Source: CAWHJN01 sp963829705 (GTDB lineage Bacteria; Bacteroidota; Rhodothermia; Rhodothermales; BA12). Taken from it: 64,000 nt of DNA. The stretch is from assembly GCA_963829705.1 (NCBI GenBank), contig CAWHJN010000002.1, positions 62,001 through 126,000 of the forward strand, read 5' to 3'. The notes beneath the pieces are model-generated. The model saw only the letters and a list, made by a program, of their open reading frames with translations. It was not told where the DNA came from and did not search any database. The position numbers and the translations under genes are program-made. The number at the start of each line of letters is the position of its first letter. The stretch's first letter is position 1. Positions 42,729 to 51,472 of the stretch are shown here, piece by piece.

Positions 42729-43153
42729 TGGCCCGACTGCTCGCTTTCTGCTTTTGCGCCCTGCTCGTGCTTCCGGCATCCGCCCAGCGCTACCCCCTTT
42801 CCATCGGCGCCCAGGTGGGATCGCCGACGGCGTTGACCGTCCGCTTTCCCGCCCGCACCGCCGTGTCGTGGACGGGCGTGCTCGCCTTCGACGACGGCGG
42901 CGTGTACGTCGGCGTCAACCGGCAGTACGAGTACCCGCTCACCGAGTCGCCCTTGCATTACTACGCGGCGCCGGGCGGCTATCTCGGCAGCGCCAAAAAC
43001 GACGATCTCGGCCTGGGCGCGACGCTGCCGCTCGGCATCAACTTCTACCAGGAGCGGTTCGAGGTTTTCCTCCAGCTCGTGCCTACGCTGCGCCTGCTGC
43101 CGGAAACCCGGTTCGACGTGGGCGGGGCCGTGGGCGTGCGCTACGCGCTGTAA
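42728..43153 (+). CDS. small secreted hypothetical protein, beta-rich
   Basis: 141 residues with a signal peptide (LLAFCFCALLVLPASAQ). The mature part alternates hydrophobic residues (SIGAQVGSPTALTVRFPA, LGLGATLPLGINFYQERFEV, FDVGGAVGVRYAL) and ends in an aromatic/hydrophobic C terminus, so it is probably a small outer-membrane barrel. No family is recognised with certainty. It starts at the stop of the thioesterase gene. Confidence 0.75.
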   Translation: MARLLAFCFCALLVLPASAQRYPLSIGAQVGSPTALTVRFPARTAVSWTGVLAFDDGGVYVGVNRQYEYPLTESPLHYYAAPGGYLGSAKNDDLGLGATLPLGINFYQERFEVFLQLVPTLRLLPETRFDVGGAVGVRYAL

Positions 43154-43178
43154 GCGCCCGCGCCCCTATCTTTCCCCC

Positions 43179-44099
43179 ATGCTGTACCACCGCGTCCTCA
43201 TCACCGGAGCCAACGGGCTCGTGGGCCAGGAGCTCGTCCGCCGCCTGGCGAGCCGCCCCGAGTTCGACGTGCTCGCCACCGCCCGCAGCGCCGACCCGCG
43301 CTTCGAGGCGTCGTGCGGCTACGCCCCGCTCGACATCACCGACGACGAGGCCACGCGGCGCCTCTTTCAGGACTTCACGCCCACCGTCGTCGTCAACCTC
43401 GCGGCGATGACGAACGTGGACACCTGCGAAACGGAGCGGCAGGCCTGCTGGAGCGTCAACGCAGATGCCGTCGAAGGGCTCGCCCGCGCCTGCCACCGCC
43501 ACGGCAGCCACCTCGTGCAGGTCTCGACGGACTTCGTCTTCCGCGGCGACGCCCCGCTCTACCGCGAAACCGACCGCCCCGACCCCGTCAACTTCTACGC
43601 GAAAAGCAAGCTCGCGGGCGAAAACGCGGCGCGCGGTGCCGGGGACGAGAAGTGGTCCGTCGCCCGCCCCGCGCTCATCTTCGGGATGCCCGACGCCACG
43701 GGCCGCAGCAACATCGTGCTCTGGGTGATCGAGAAGCTGACGAAAGGCGAGCGCATCCGCGTGGTGACGGATCAGTGGCGCACGCCCACGTACGCGGCGG
43801 ATTTCGCTGCCGGGCTCGAAAAACTCATCCGCTACCGCAAGTCCGGCATCTTCCACTTGACGGGCCGCGAGTACCTGTCGGTCTACGACTTCGCCCGGAA
43901 GATCGCGCAGACCTTCGACCTCGACACGTCCCTCATCGACCCGACAGACGGCTCGCAGTTTTCCCAACCCGCCGTCCGCCCTGCCAGGACCGGCCTGATG
44001 ATCCTCAAAGCCGAAACCGAACTGGGTTACCACCCGCGCCCCCTCGACGAAGCGCTGCGTCACCTGGGCCAGCGCCTCGGTTTGATCGTGACGGATTAG
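43179..44099 (+). CDS. RmlD-like NAD(P)-dependent sugar reductase (extended SDR)
   Basis: 306 residues. The nucleotide-binding turn is VLITGANGLVGQELVRRL, VNLAAMTNVDTCETERQACW is the RmlD-type loop, and the active-site set is VSTDFVFRGD plus YAKSKLAGE (Tyr and Lys). FHLTGREYLSVYDFARKIAQ sits near the C terminus. It resembles dTDP-4-dehydrorhamnose reductase, but no other rml genes are near, so the sugar substrate is unknown. Confidence 0.88.
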   Translation: MLYHRVLITGANGLVGQELVRRLASRPEFDVLATARSADPRFEASCGYAPLDITDDEATRRLFQDFTPTVVVNLAAMTNVDTCETERQACWSVNADAVEGLARACHRHGSHLVQVSTDFVFRGDAPLYRETDRPDPVNFYAKSKLAGENAARGAGDEKWSVARPALIFGMPDATGRSNIVLWVIEKLTKGERIRVVTDQWRTPTYAADFAAGLEKLIRYRKSGIFHLTGREYLSVYDFARKIAQTFDLDTSLIDPTDGSQFSQPAVRPARTGLMILKAETELGYHPRPLDEALRHLGQRLGLIVTD

Positions 44100-44112
44100 T
44101 CGCTGGTCGTTC

Positions 44113-44168
44113 ATCACGGGTCACTGGCAAAGCGACCGGGCACGAATGACAAGTGACAAACGACAAAT
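44113..44168. repeat. ATGAC/GTGAC iterated spacer before serS
   Basis: CATCACGGGTCACTGG followed by ACGAATGACAAGTGACAAAC and GACAAATGAC: the same pentamer family as in the norQ-norD spacer at 31479-31528. It ends 10 bp before the serS ATG. Confidence 0.6.
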
Positions 44169-44178
44169 GACATCTCCT

Positions 44179-45451
44179 ATGATCGACGCGCAACTCCTCC
44201 GCGAGTACCCCGACCGCATCCGCAAGGCCATCCGCACCAAAAGGACCGGCGATCCCGCGCTCGTGGACACGATTCTCGCGCTCGACGCCCAGCGGCGCGA
44301 CGCGCTGACCGAGATGCAGACGGCGCAGGCGGAGGCCAACCGCATCGCCAAGGAAATCGGCGGGCTGATGGCGAAGGGCGAGAAAGACGCCGCGCAGCAG
44401 CGCATCCAGGAGTCGGGACGCCTGAAAGGGCGCGTGAAGGAGTTGGAGGACGCCGGGAAAGACCTCGACGCGCGCTTCCAGAAGCTGATGCTCGAAGTGC
44501 CCAACGTGCCGCACGCGAGCGTGCCCGAGGGCGCGACGCCCGACGACAACCAGGTGGACCTCGAATGGGGCGACAGGCCCACGTTCGACTTCGAGGCCCA
44601 GCCGCACTGGGAGATCATCGAACGACCACGGGCTGGTGGATTTCGAGCGCGGCACCAAGATCGCCGGGGCGGGCTTTCCGGTGTACGTCGGGCAAGGCGC
44701 GCGGCTGCAACGGGCGCTGGTCCAGTTTTTCCTCGACGAAGCAGGACGTGACGGCTACACCGAGATCCAGCCGCCGCTCGTCGTCAACGAGGCCAGCGGC
44801 ATCGGCACCGGGCAGATTCCCGACAAGGAAGGCCAGATGTACGAGACTGAGCGCGACGGGCTGTACCTGATCCCGACCGCCGAAGTCCCCGTCACCAACC
44901 TGCACCGCGACGAGGTCGTGGAGGCGCTGCCCATCCGATACGCCGCATACACGCCGTGCTTCCGGCGCGAGGCGGGGTCGTACGGCAAAGACGTGCGCGG
45001 CCTCAACCGGCTCCACCAGTTCGACAAAGTCGAGCGCGTGCTGTTTGTCGAACCCGAACACAGCTACGACGCCCTCGACACGCTCTGTGGCGAGGCCGAA
45101 AAGTTGCTCCAGAAACTCGGCCTGCCCTACCGCCGCCTGCTCATGTGCACGGGCGACATGGGCTTCACGCAGGCCAAGAAGTACGACCTGGAGGTGTGGA
45201 GCGCGGGGCAACAGCGGTGGCTCGAAGTGTCGAGCATCTCCAACTTCGAGGCGTTCCAGGCGCGCCGCGCCAACATCCGCTACCGCGACGAGGACGGCAA
45301 ACTCCAGTTTGTCCACACCCTCAACGGCTCGGCGCTGGCGCTGCCGCGCATCCTCGCTGCGCTCCTCGAAAACGGCCAGCAGGCGGACGGCTCGGTTGCA
45401 CTGCCCGACGTGCTGCACGCCTACACCGGCTTCGCGCAGATCGGCGGGTGA
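44179..45451 (+). CDS. serS: serine--tRNA ligase, with a +1 frameshift near 44623
   Basis: Starts at ATG 44179 with the long antiparallel coiled-coil tRNA-binding arm (to about residue 110). Around 44623 the sense moves by one base: HWEIIE in the first frame must join DHGLVDFERGTKIAGAGFPV in the second, so one base (C at 44623) is extra. After it come TAEVPVTN, motif 2 FRREAGSYGKDVRGLNRLHQ and motif 3 LNGSALALPRILAALLEN. The joined length is about 424 residues, normal for class II SerRS. The enzyme is essential, so a sequencing or assembly error is the most likely explanation unless another copy exists. Confidence 0.9.
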
Positions 45452-45835
45452 TGATACGGAGCCGTAGGGGCACGATTAATTGTGGCCCTACCAAGGCGTT
45501 CTTCCCTGTGTATTCGCGTAACGGGTGCTTCAAAAAGCAACAAAGGCACGGTTCTGGGTTTAGCGGGGGCAGAACAGCACCGGCTTCGGTTTTTATCGTC
45601 TCGGTAGCGGATGCACGCCATCCGCTCGTCAGGTCTGCCAGGGCAAGCAGGATTTTCGACCGTTTTTTTCGCTGCCCGACCCGACATACGAGACGCGGCC
45701 CGCGGGTTTTCACCCGCCTCCGTCCCACTACCACGCAACGCGACGACCGCGCTGCTACTGGACGGCGTCCGTCCGCTGCTCCCGGCGAGCGCGCTTTTTT
45801 TACGCGCCCCACTCGCCTCATCCCCTACTCGCTTT
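45452..45835. other. leader region of the DEAD-box gene
   Basis: 384 bp. It contains a 28-bp palindrome (45464-45491), a second perfect hairpin AGCGGATG/CATCCGCT (45606-45626) and T-runs near 45660. The helicase frame is open upstream to 45611 but without conserved sequence, so this is probably an untranslated leader. Cold-shock helicases often have structured leaders; regulation is an inference. Confidence 0.4.
45464..45491. repeat. REP-like palindrome
   Basis: GTAGGGGCACGATT and its near-complement AATTGTGGCCCTAC. It follows the serS stop by 12 bp and may act as its terminator, though it has no T-tract. Confidence 0.5.
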
Positions 45836-47056
45836 ATGAGCACGTTTGACACCCTCGGGCTTACCGAGGACCTCCTCCGTGGCGTTCGCGCCGCAGGCTA
45901 CGACACCCCCACCCCCATCCAGGCCGAGGCCATCCCCGTCGCCCTCGCGGGCCGCGACATGATCGGCTGCGCGCAGACGGGCACGGGCAAGACGGCCTCG
46001 TTCGTCCTCCCGCTCCTCCACCAGCTTTCCATCCATCCGGCCCCGCGCGACAGCCGGGCGGTGCGCGCCCTCGTCGTCACGCCGACGCGCGAACTCGCCC
46101 TCCAGGTCGAGGAAGCTGCGCGCACGTACGGCAAATACACCAAACACCGCAGCCTCGCCATCTACGGCGGCGTGGGCATGGGGCCGCAGATCAGCGGCCT
46201 CCGGCGCGGCGCAGACCTCGTCGTGGCGACGCCGGGCAGGTTGCTCGACCACCTCGAGCGCGGAAACATCGACCTGTCGCGCGTCGAAATCCTCGTGCTC
46301 GACGAGGCCGACCGAATGCTCGACATGGGCTTCATCCGCGACATCCGCAAGATCGTGTCGGTCGTCCCGAAAAAGCGGCAGACGCTCTTGTTCTCGGCCA
46401 CGATGCCGCGAGAGATTCAGGAGTTCGCCCGCACGATCATGGCCCCCGACGCCGCGTTCGTCGAAGTCGGCCAGCGGCGCAATCCGGCGAAGACCGTCGC
46501 GCAGCACGCCTGCACCGTCGCGCAGAACCAGAAGATGGATCTGCTCCTGCACGTGCTGGAAAACGAGCCGATTGAAAACGTGCTCGTCTTTTCGCGCACC
46601 AAGCACCGCGCCGACCGCATCACGAAAAAGCTGGCGAAGCAGGGTTTCGCTGCCGCTGCGCTCCATTCGAACAAGTCGCAGAACCAGCGCCAGCGTGCCC
46701 TCGACGGCTTCAAGGACGGCAAATTCCAGATCATGGTTGCCACCGACATCGCCGCGCGCGGCATCGACGTGGACGCGATCTCGCACGTGATCAACTACGA
46801 CACGCCCAACCAGGCCGAGGATTACATCCACCGCATCGGGCGCACGGGCCGGGCGCAGTCGCAGGGCGACGCCATCACGTTCGTGGCGCAGGACGAGGAA
46901 GCATACCTCCGCAACATCGAGAAGCACACGGGCCAGAAGCTCGCCCGCCGCGTCTACGACACGTTCGAGCCTTCCGAGGAGGCCGTCGTGACGACGAGCC
47001 CAGCGCGGCCGTCCAACGGCTCGAATGGTGGCCGGCGGCGCAACCGGCGGCGCTGA
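45836..47056 (+). CDS. DEAD-box RNA helicase, RhlE-like
   Basis: 406 residues from ATG 45836. Q motif (AAGYDTPTPIQAEAIPVALA), motif I CAQTGTGKTASF, Ia PTRELALQ, Ib TPGRLLDH, II VLDEADRMLD, III SATMP, IV VLVFSRTKHRAD, V ATDIAARGIDVD and VI HRIGRTGRA are all present. The tail is basic (NGGRRRNRRR). ATP-dependent RNA unwinding in ribosome assembly or RNA decay is expected. Confidence 0.95.
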   Translation: MSTFDTLGLTEDLLRGVRAAGYDTPTPIQAEAIPVALAGRDMIGCAQTGTGKTASFVLPLLHQLSIHPAPRDSRAVRALVVTPTRELALQVEEAARTYGKYTKHRSLAIYGGVGMGPQISGLRRGADLVVATPGRLLDHLERGNIDLSRVEILVLDEADRMLDMGFIRDIRKIVSVVPKKRQTLLFSATMPREIQEFARTIMAPDAAFVEVGQRRNPAKTVAQHACTVAQNQKMDLLLHVLENEPIENVLVFSRTKHRADRITKKLAKQGFAAAALHSNKSQNQRQRALDGFKDGKFQIMVATDIAARGIDVDAISHVINYDTPNQAEDYIHRIGRTGRAQSQGDAITFVAQDEEAYLRNIEKHTGQKLARRVYDTFEPSEEAVVTTSPARPSNGSNGGRRRNRRR

Positions 47057-47084
47057 TTTTTCCAGCCTGACGGCCCACCGAAAA

Positions 47085-47119
47085 GGCCAGACCTGCTATG
47101 CGCGGGTCTGGCCTTTTTT
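47085..47119 (+). terminator. intrinsic terminator after DEAD-box gene
   Basis: GGCCAGACC (47085-47093) pairs with GGTCTGGCC (47104-47112), followed by seven T. The preceding AAAA allows it also to serve the convergent SulP gene. Confidence 0.9.
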
Positions 47120-47136
47120 TGTCCGCGTACCTGGGC

Positions 47137-48660
47137 TCAGTGGCTCACCGTTGCCACCGCGCCGGGCTTGTCGTGCGTGGCGAGTTTGGCGAGCAGCGTG
47201 GCGCTGTGCGGGTTGAGGCCCACGACCTCCACCTCGACGCCGCGTTTGCGGTAGCGCAGCACCGCCTTGTCGATGGCCGCCACCGCCGAGGCGTCCCACA
47301 CGTGCGCGGCCGTCAGGTCGAGGATCACGCGGTCGACGTCTTCCTGAAAGTCGAAGTGCGCCAGGAAGCCCGTCACGGTCACGAAAAAGAGGTTGCCGTG
47401 GACGGTGTACGTGCGCGTCCGCCCATCGTCACTGAGCACGTCGGCCATAAACGCGACCTCGGCGACGTGGCGCGCGAAGAGCAGCGCGCTCAGGATGATG
47501 CCGACGAACACGCCCAGCGCCAGGTCGTGGGTGAACACGACCGTCCCGACGGTCACGCCCATCACGAGCGTTTCCGTGAACGGCAGTTTGTGCACCTTCA
47601 GCGACGACCAGTCGAACGTGCCGATGGAGACCATGAACATCACCGCCACGAGCGCGCCCATCGGAATGAGGACGAGCCAGTCGGCCAGCACGAGGATGAA
47701 AAACAGCAGCAACACGCCCGCAGCGAGCGTCGAGAGGCGTCCACGCCCGCCCGACTTGACGTTGATGACCGACTGCCCGATCATCGCGCAGCCCGCCATG
47801 CCGCCGAACAAGCCCGCCACGATGTTGGCGATGCCCTGCCCGCGCGACTCCTTGTTTTTGTCGCTCGGCGTGTCCGTCATCTCGTCCACGATAGAGGCCG
47901 TCAGCAGCGACTCGATGAGGCCCACCATCGCCAGCGCGAGCGCGACGGGGAAGATGATCTTCAGCGTATCGAGTGTGAAGGGCACGCTGGGAAACGCAAA
48001 CGCGGGAAGGCTCGTCGGCAGCGCGCCCATGTCGCCCACCGTCATCAGCCCGCCGCCCGTGGCGAGCGTCGCGAGCGTCAGCGCCACGATGGCGACGAGC
48101 GGCGAGGGCACAGCTTTCGTCAGCCGGGGCAGCAGGTAGATGATCGCCAGCCCGCCCGCCACGACGGCGTACATCTTCCACCCCGCGCCGACGAACAGGG
48201 GAAGCTGCGCCATGAAGATGAGGACGGCCAGCGCGTTGACGAAGCCGACCATGACCGGCTTGGGCACGAACTTCATGTAGCGCCCCAACTTGAACAACCC
48301 AAATAGAATCTGCAACACGCCCGTGAGAAGCGTGGCGGCGAAGAGGTAGTCGAGGCCGTGGTCGCGCACGAGCGTCACCATCACGAGCGCCATCGCCCCC
48401 GTCGCCGCCGAGATCATGCCGGGCCGCCCGCCTACGAACGCCGTCACGACGGCGATGCAGAACGAGGCATACAACCCCACTTTGGGATCGACGCCCGCGA
48501 TGATCGAGAACGCGATGGCCTCGGGAATGAGTGCGAGCGCCACCACGGTGCCCGCGAGCAGATCGGGCCAGACGTTGGAAAACCACTGCGCGTTGAGCGA
48601 CCGGCGGCTGGGAAGCGAGAGGCCGTAGCGACGGTCTCCAAAAATGGTACTGATGTTCAA
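47137..48660 (-). CDS. SulP-family inorganic anion transporter
   Basis: 507 residues if started at TTG 48660. A longer in-frame start at 48717 lies inside a terminator T-tract and is unlikely. About 11-14 helices follow, with the SulP signature region (LIPEAIAFSIIAGVDPKVGL, then FCIAVVTAFVGGRPGMISAA). A cytoplasmic STAS domain closes the protein (FFVTVTGFLAHFDFQEDVDR, VILDLTAAHVWDASAVAAID). Members move sulfate, bicarbonate or dicarboxylates; the substrate is not clear. The start lies ~54 bp downstream of an intrinsic terminator, suggesting attenuation. Confidence 0.9.
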   Translation of the reverse strand: MNISTIFGDRRYGLSLPSRRSLNAQWFSNVWPDLLAGTVVALALIPEAIAFSIIAGVDPKVGLYASFCIAVVTAFVGGRPGMISAATGAMALVMVTLVRDHGLDYLFAATLLTGVLQILFGLFKLGRYMKFVPKPVMVGFVNALAVLIFMAQLPLFVGAGWKMYAVVAGGLAIIYLLPRLTKAVPSPLVAIVALTLATLATGGGLMTVGDMGALPTSLPAFAFPSVPFTLDTLKIIFPVALALAMVGLIESLLTASIVDEMTDTPSDKNKESRGQGIANIVAGLFGGMAGCAMIGQSVINVKSGGRGRLSTLAAGVLLLFFILVLADWLVLIPMGALVAVMFMVSIGTFDWSSLKVHKLPFTETLVMGVTVGTVVFTHDLALGVFVGIILSALLFARHVAEVAFMADVLSDDGRTRTYTVHGNLFFVTVTGFLAHFDFQEDVDRVILDLTAAHVWDASAVAAIDKAVLRYRKRGVEVEVVGLNPHSATLLAKLATHDKPGAVATVSH

Positions 48661-48713
48661 GCGAAAAACCTCTGTGCGGGTGAAAACGGCCGGGCCATGG
48701 AAGGGGCTGTCCA

Positions 48714-48742
48714 GCAAAAAAGACGTGGGTGGTGCCCACGTC
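48714..48742 (-). terminator. intrinsic terminator in the sulP leader (attenuator candidate)
   Basis: On the minus strand GACGTGGG and CCCACGTC form an 8-bp stem with a 5-nt loop, immediately followed by six T. It lies upstream of the transporter start in the same transcript direction, with no gene ending on that strand nearby, so it is likely a conditional leader terminator. Confidence 0.7.
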
Positions 48743-49004
48743 TCGTACGAACCGATCAGCGTGTGCCGCTCATCTGTGCGGCTGGTTGGTCAGCAGGAGG
48801 CAAACTATGCGCCGGCACGGGAGCCGGCTCCATCCGGCAGCCGTCCACCGCCCTGGAAGCGCTCTTCTTAACCGTTTTCAGACACCACTCGCACCGTCGC
48901 TTCACCCGGCCTCGGCTTCGCGCGCGGCGGCGCGCTTAAGCCCGCCGCCGCTGGTCGATAAGAGAAGTGCGCCTTCGCACGTTCTTCTCTTCCCTCCCAC
49001 GACC

Positions 49005-49706
49005 ATGGCCGCGATGGACTCGCTCTTCCGCCACTACTTCGCCGACGGCGACCTCGAACTCGGTGGCTACCGCGTCCAGGCGCTCGCGCAGAACGCACGG
49101 GCGGCCTTCACGCGCAACGCCGTCTTCCCGCACCTCGGCGACGTGGCCGCGCTCTCGCACGCGTTGCACGACTTCACCGGGCAGATCGACCAGCTGCGCG
49201 AGGCGCGGCCCGGCGCACTCGACGGCCTGAGCGTGCAGATGGGCGACGTCCAACGACAGGCCTCGCCCTTCGGCGTGCCGCTCAACGCCGAGGCGTTCGC
49301 CCGGTGGGCCTGCGAACTGCTCGACCCGCTCGTCCACGAGGGCCAGACGATCCTGTCGTTCGCGCAGCACGAGGTGACGCTCGACGTGGTGGGGCTGCTG
49401 CCCGCCTGCGCCCGCGAAGGCTACCTGCTGATCGAGCAGCGCACCGGCTGGCAGGCGTACCGCTTTGCCGCCTACCTCCTCAGCGCCTCGCAGGCCGCCG
49501 AGTTGCGCGTCGATGCCGTGGCGGGCGTGTACGCGACCTCGCCCGAGGCGCTCAAGAAAATGCTGCTGACCGCCTGCCCCGACCTGCCCATCCCCGCGAC
49601 GTTCTGCCTCCACAGCGACATCGCGTTTCCCGTCGAGGCGACGCTGATCCCCGTGGCGGGCCGCAAGCTGCCGCCGCTGCTCTTCGGCACGCCGGGCGTG
49701 GCCTGA
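49005..49706 (+). CDS. conserved hypothetical protein
   Basis: 233 residues, no signal peptide or membrane helix. Mixed alpha/beta composition with ELGGYRVQALAQNARAAFTR at the N terminus and LLIEQRTGWQAYRFAAYLLS followed by PATFCLHSDIAFPVEATLIP near the C terminus. I do not recognise a family. It stands alone between the SulP gene (divergent) and the DUF192 pair. Confidence 0.7.
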   Translation: MAAMDSLFRHYFADGDLELGGYRVQALAQNARAAFTRNAVFPHLGDVAALSHALHDFTGQIDQLREARPGALDGLSVQMGDVQRQASPFGVPLNAEAFARWACELLDPLVHEGQTILSFAQHEVTLDVVGLLPACAREGYLLIEQRTGWQAYRFAAYLLSASQAAELRVDAVAGVYATSPEALKKMLLTACPDLPIPATFCLHSDIAFPVEATLIPVAGRKLPPLLFGTPGVA

Positions 49707-49773
49707 CACAAACCGCGCAACACGAGGGCGCGCGGTGGCGTTGGCGCGGCCCTCCGGTCAACCCCACTGTCCC

Positions 49774-50283
49774 GTGCCCCGCATCGCCTCTCTATCGCTC
49801 CTCGTTCGCGCTGCTTTTTTTCGGCGTGCGGAGACCCTGACCCCGACGTGCCTGCCCGAAAAACCCGACCTCACGTTCAAACCCGAGGGCGTGCTGACGT
49901 TTTTCAGCGCCGACGCGCAGCCCATCACGCGCATCGCCGTCGAGATCGCCGAGACCGACAGCGCGCGGGAGCGCGGGCTGATGGAGCGCACCGGCCTGCC
50001 CGAGAAAGGCGGGATGCTCTTCCTGATGGACGAGGAGAAAATCCAGTCGTTCTGGATGTACAACACGCCGCTGCCGCTCGACATCCTGTTCGTCAACGAC
50101 AGCCTGGAGATCGTCACGATCCGCAAGCGCACGACCTCGTACTCCCAGGATCTCGTGAGTTCGACGGCCCCGGCGCGCCTGGTCGTCGAGGTGAAGGCGG
50201 GGTTCGCGGATCGCTATGGCCTCGCCGAAGGCCAGCGCATCACGTGGCGGCGCGAGGCGTTCTCCGACGCGGGGGATTCGTGA
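49774..50283 (+). CDS. DUF192-domain protein, copy 1, damaged 5' end
   Basis: 169 residues from a GTG at 49774. The domain is clear: AETDSARERGLMERTGLPEK, GGMLFLMDEEKIQSFWMYNT, PLPLDILFVND and VVEVKAGFADRYGLAEGQRI. The N terminus lacks an export signal that works in this frame. A lipobox-like FFSACGDPDPD appears in another frame just after seven T (49812-49818), suggesting that compensating indels destroyed a lipoprotein signal present in the neighbouring paralogue. Function of DUF192 is unknown. Confidence 0.75.
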   Translation: MPRIASLSLLVRAAFFRRAETLTPTCLPEKPDLTFKPEGVLTFFSADAQPITRIAVEIAETDSARERGLMERTGLPEKGGMLFLMDEEKIQSFWMYNTPLPLDILFVNDSLEIVTIRKRTTSYSQDLVSSTAPARLVVEVKAGFADRYGLAEGQRITWRREAFSDAGDS

Positions 50284-50336
50284 CACGCGGAAACGGCACG
50301 CCGTAGTTTGCCCCGCTCCCACCTGCTGCCTTCGCC

Positions 50337-50816
50337 ATGCGCTCTCTCCTCGCCCTCGCGCTGCTGCTGCCCTTCACGGCCTGCAAAACCGACCCTGCCA
50401 CGCCGCCCGCCACGCGCAACATCCCGTTCACCGCTGAGGGCACCCTTGACTTTATCCGAGGCGGCGAGATTTACGAATCCGTCGCCATCGAAGTCGCCGA
50501 AAGCGACAGTGCGAGGGAGCGCGGATTGATGGAGCGCGCGCCCCTCACCGACGAGCAGGGGATGCTGTTCGTGTTCGATTTCGGCCAGCAGCAGACCTTC
50601 TGGATGGCCAGCACGCCGTCGTCGCTCGACATCATCTTCGTCGCCCCCGACTCGACGGTCGTGAACGTCGTTCCGTACACGCGCCCGTTCTCCACCGACG
50701 GCGTCTCCTCGACCGGCATCGCGCAGTACGTGCTCGAAGTCGCCGCCGGTTTCAGCGACCGCCACAACGTCGCCCCGGGCGACACGCTGCGGTGGCGCGT
50801 GAACGGTGGCGAGTAG
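50337..50816 (+). CDS. DUF192-domain lipoprotein, copy 2
   Basis: 159 residues with a lipoprotein signal (RSLLALALLLPFTAC, Cys16). The DUF192 core reads AESDSARERGLMERAPLTDE, GMLFVFDFGQQQTFWMASTP and SSLDIIFVAPD. It is clearly a paralogue of the preceding gene and lies 53 bp downstream of it in the same direction. Probably anchored in a membrane facing the periplasm; role unknown. Confidence 0.88.
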   Translation: MRSLLALALLLPFTACKTDPATPPATRNIPFTAEGTLDFIRGGEIYESVAIEVAESDSARERGLMERAPLTDEQGMLFVFDFGQQQTFWMASTPSSLDIIFVAPDSTVVNVVPYTRPFSTDGVSSTGIAQYVLEVAAGFSDRHNVAPGDTLRWRVNGGE

Positions 50817-50896
50817 CCGTTGGTAGGATGCAATGACCACGCTGGACGCGGATCTGGCATTGCCTCATACGGTCCCGCGAAGGAAATCTCCTCCCT

Positions 50897-51247
50897 CTAC
50901 AACCCGAACGACTCGCCGCAGGCGCACGTGCGGGCGGCCTGGGGGTTTTCGAAGTGAAAGCCCTTGCCTTCGAGCCCGGCGGAGAACTCCAGCGCGGAGC
51001 CTTCGACGTAGAGCAGGCTTTTGAGGTCCATCACCACGCGGATGCCGTCCACTTCGGTGACCTCGTCGGTTTCCTGGAGCGTGGTGTCCCAGCCCAGTTC
51101 GTACGTCAGGCCCGAGCAGCCACCCGGCACGACGGCCACGCGCAGCATCGTCGTGGTAAAGTCGATGCCGTCTTTTTGCGCGATCTCCTGGATTTTGGCG
51201 AGCGCGGCATCGGTGAGCGTCAGCGGAGCGACAGCGTCGGAGGTCAT
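50897..51247 (-). CDS. A-type iron-sulfur carrier (IscA/ErpA/HesB)
   Basis: 116 residues. The three conserved cysteines are C44 in VPGGCSGLTY and C108/C110 in the C-terminal TCACGESF. It carries or delivers Fe-S clusters to apoproteins. No isc or suf genes adjoin it. Confidence 0.93.
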   Translation of the reverse strand: MTSDAVAPLTLTDAALAKIQEIAQKDGIDFTTTMLRVAVVPGGCSGLTYELGWDTTLQETDEVTEVDGIRVVMDLKSLLYVEGSALEFSAGLEGKGFHFENPQAARTCACGESFGL

Positions 51248-51472
51248 GGCGGCAGGGATTTAGCGCAAAAAGCAGGTAGGTACCGCGTACCTACCCGAAG
51301 GGTATTCTATTTGGGCAGTACCGGAGGCCGAAGAACGGGTTTCCCAGCACCCGGCAGGTGGCCCCGTCGGCCCCGGTGCGCGGTGCGAATCCGCCGAGGC
51401 TTCGCCGGACCGGGGCATGCCGGGCGGCACCGACGCGCGGCGCGGCGATACAACGGCGCTTCTCCCTCGCCT

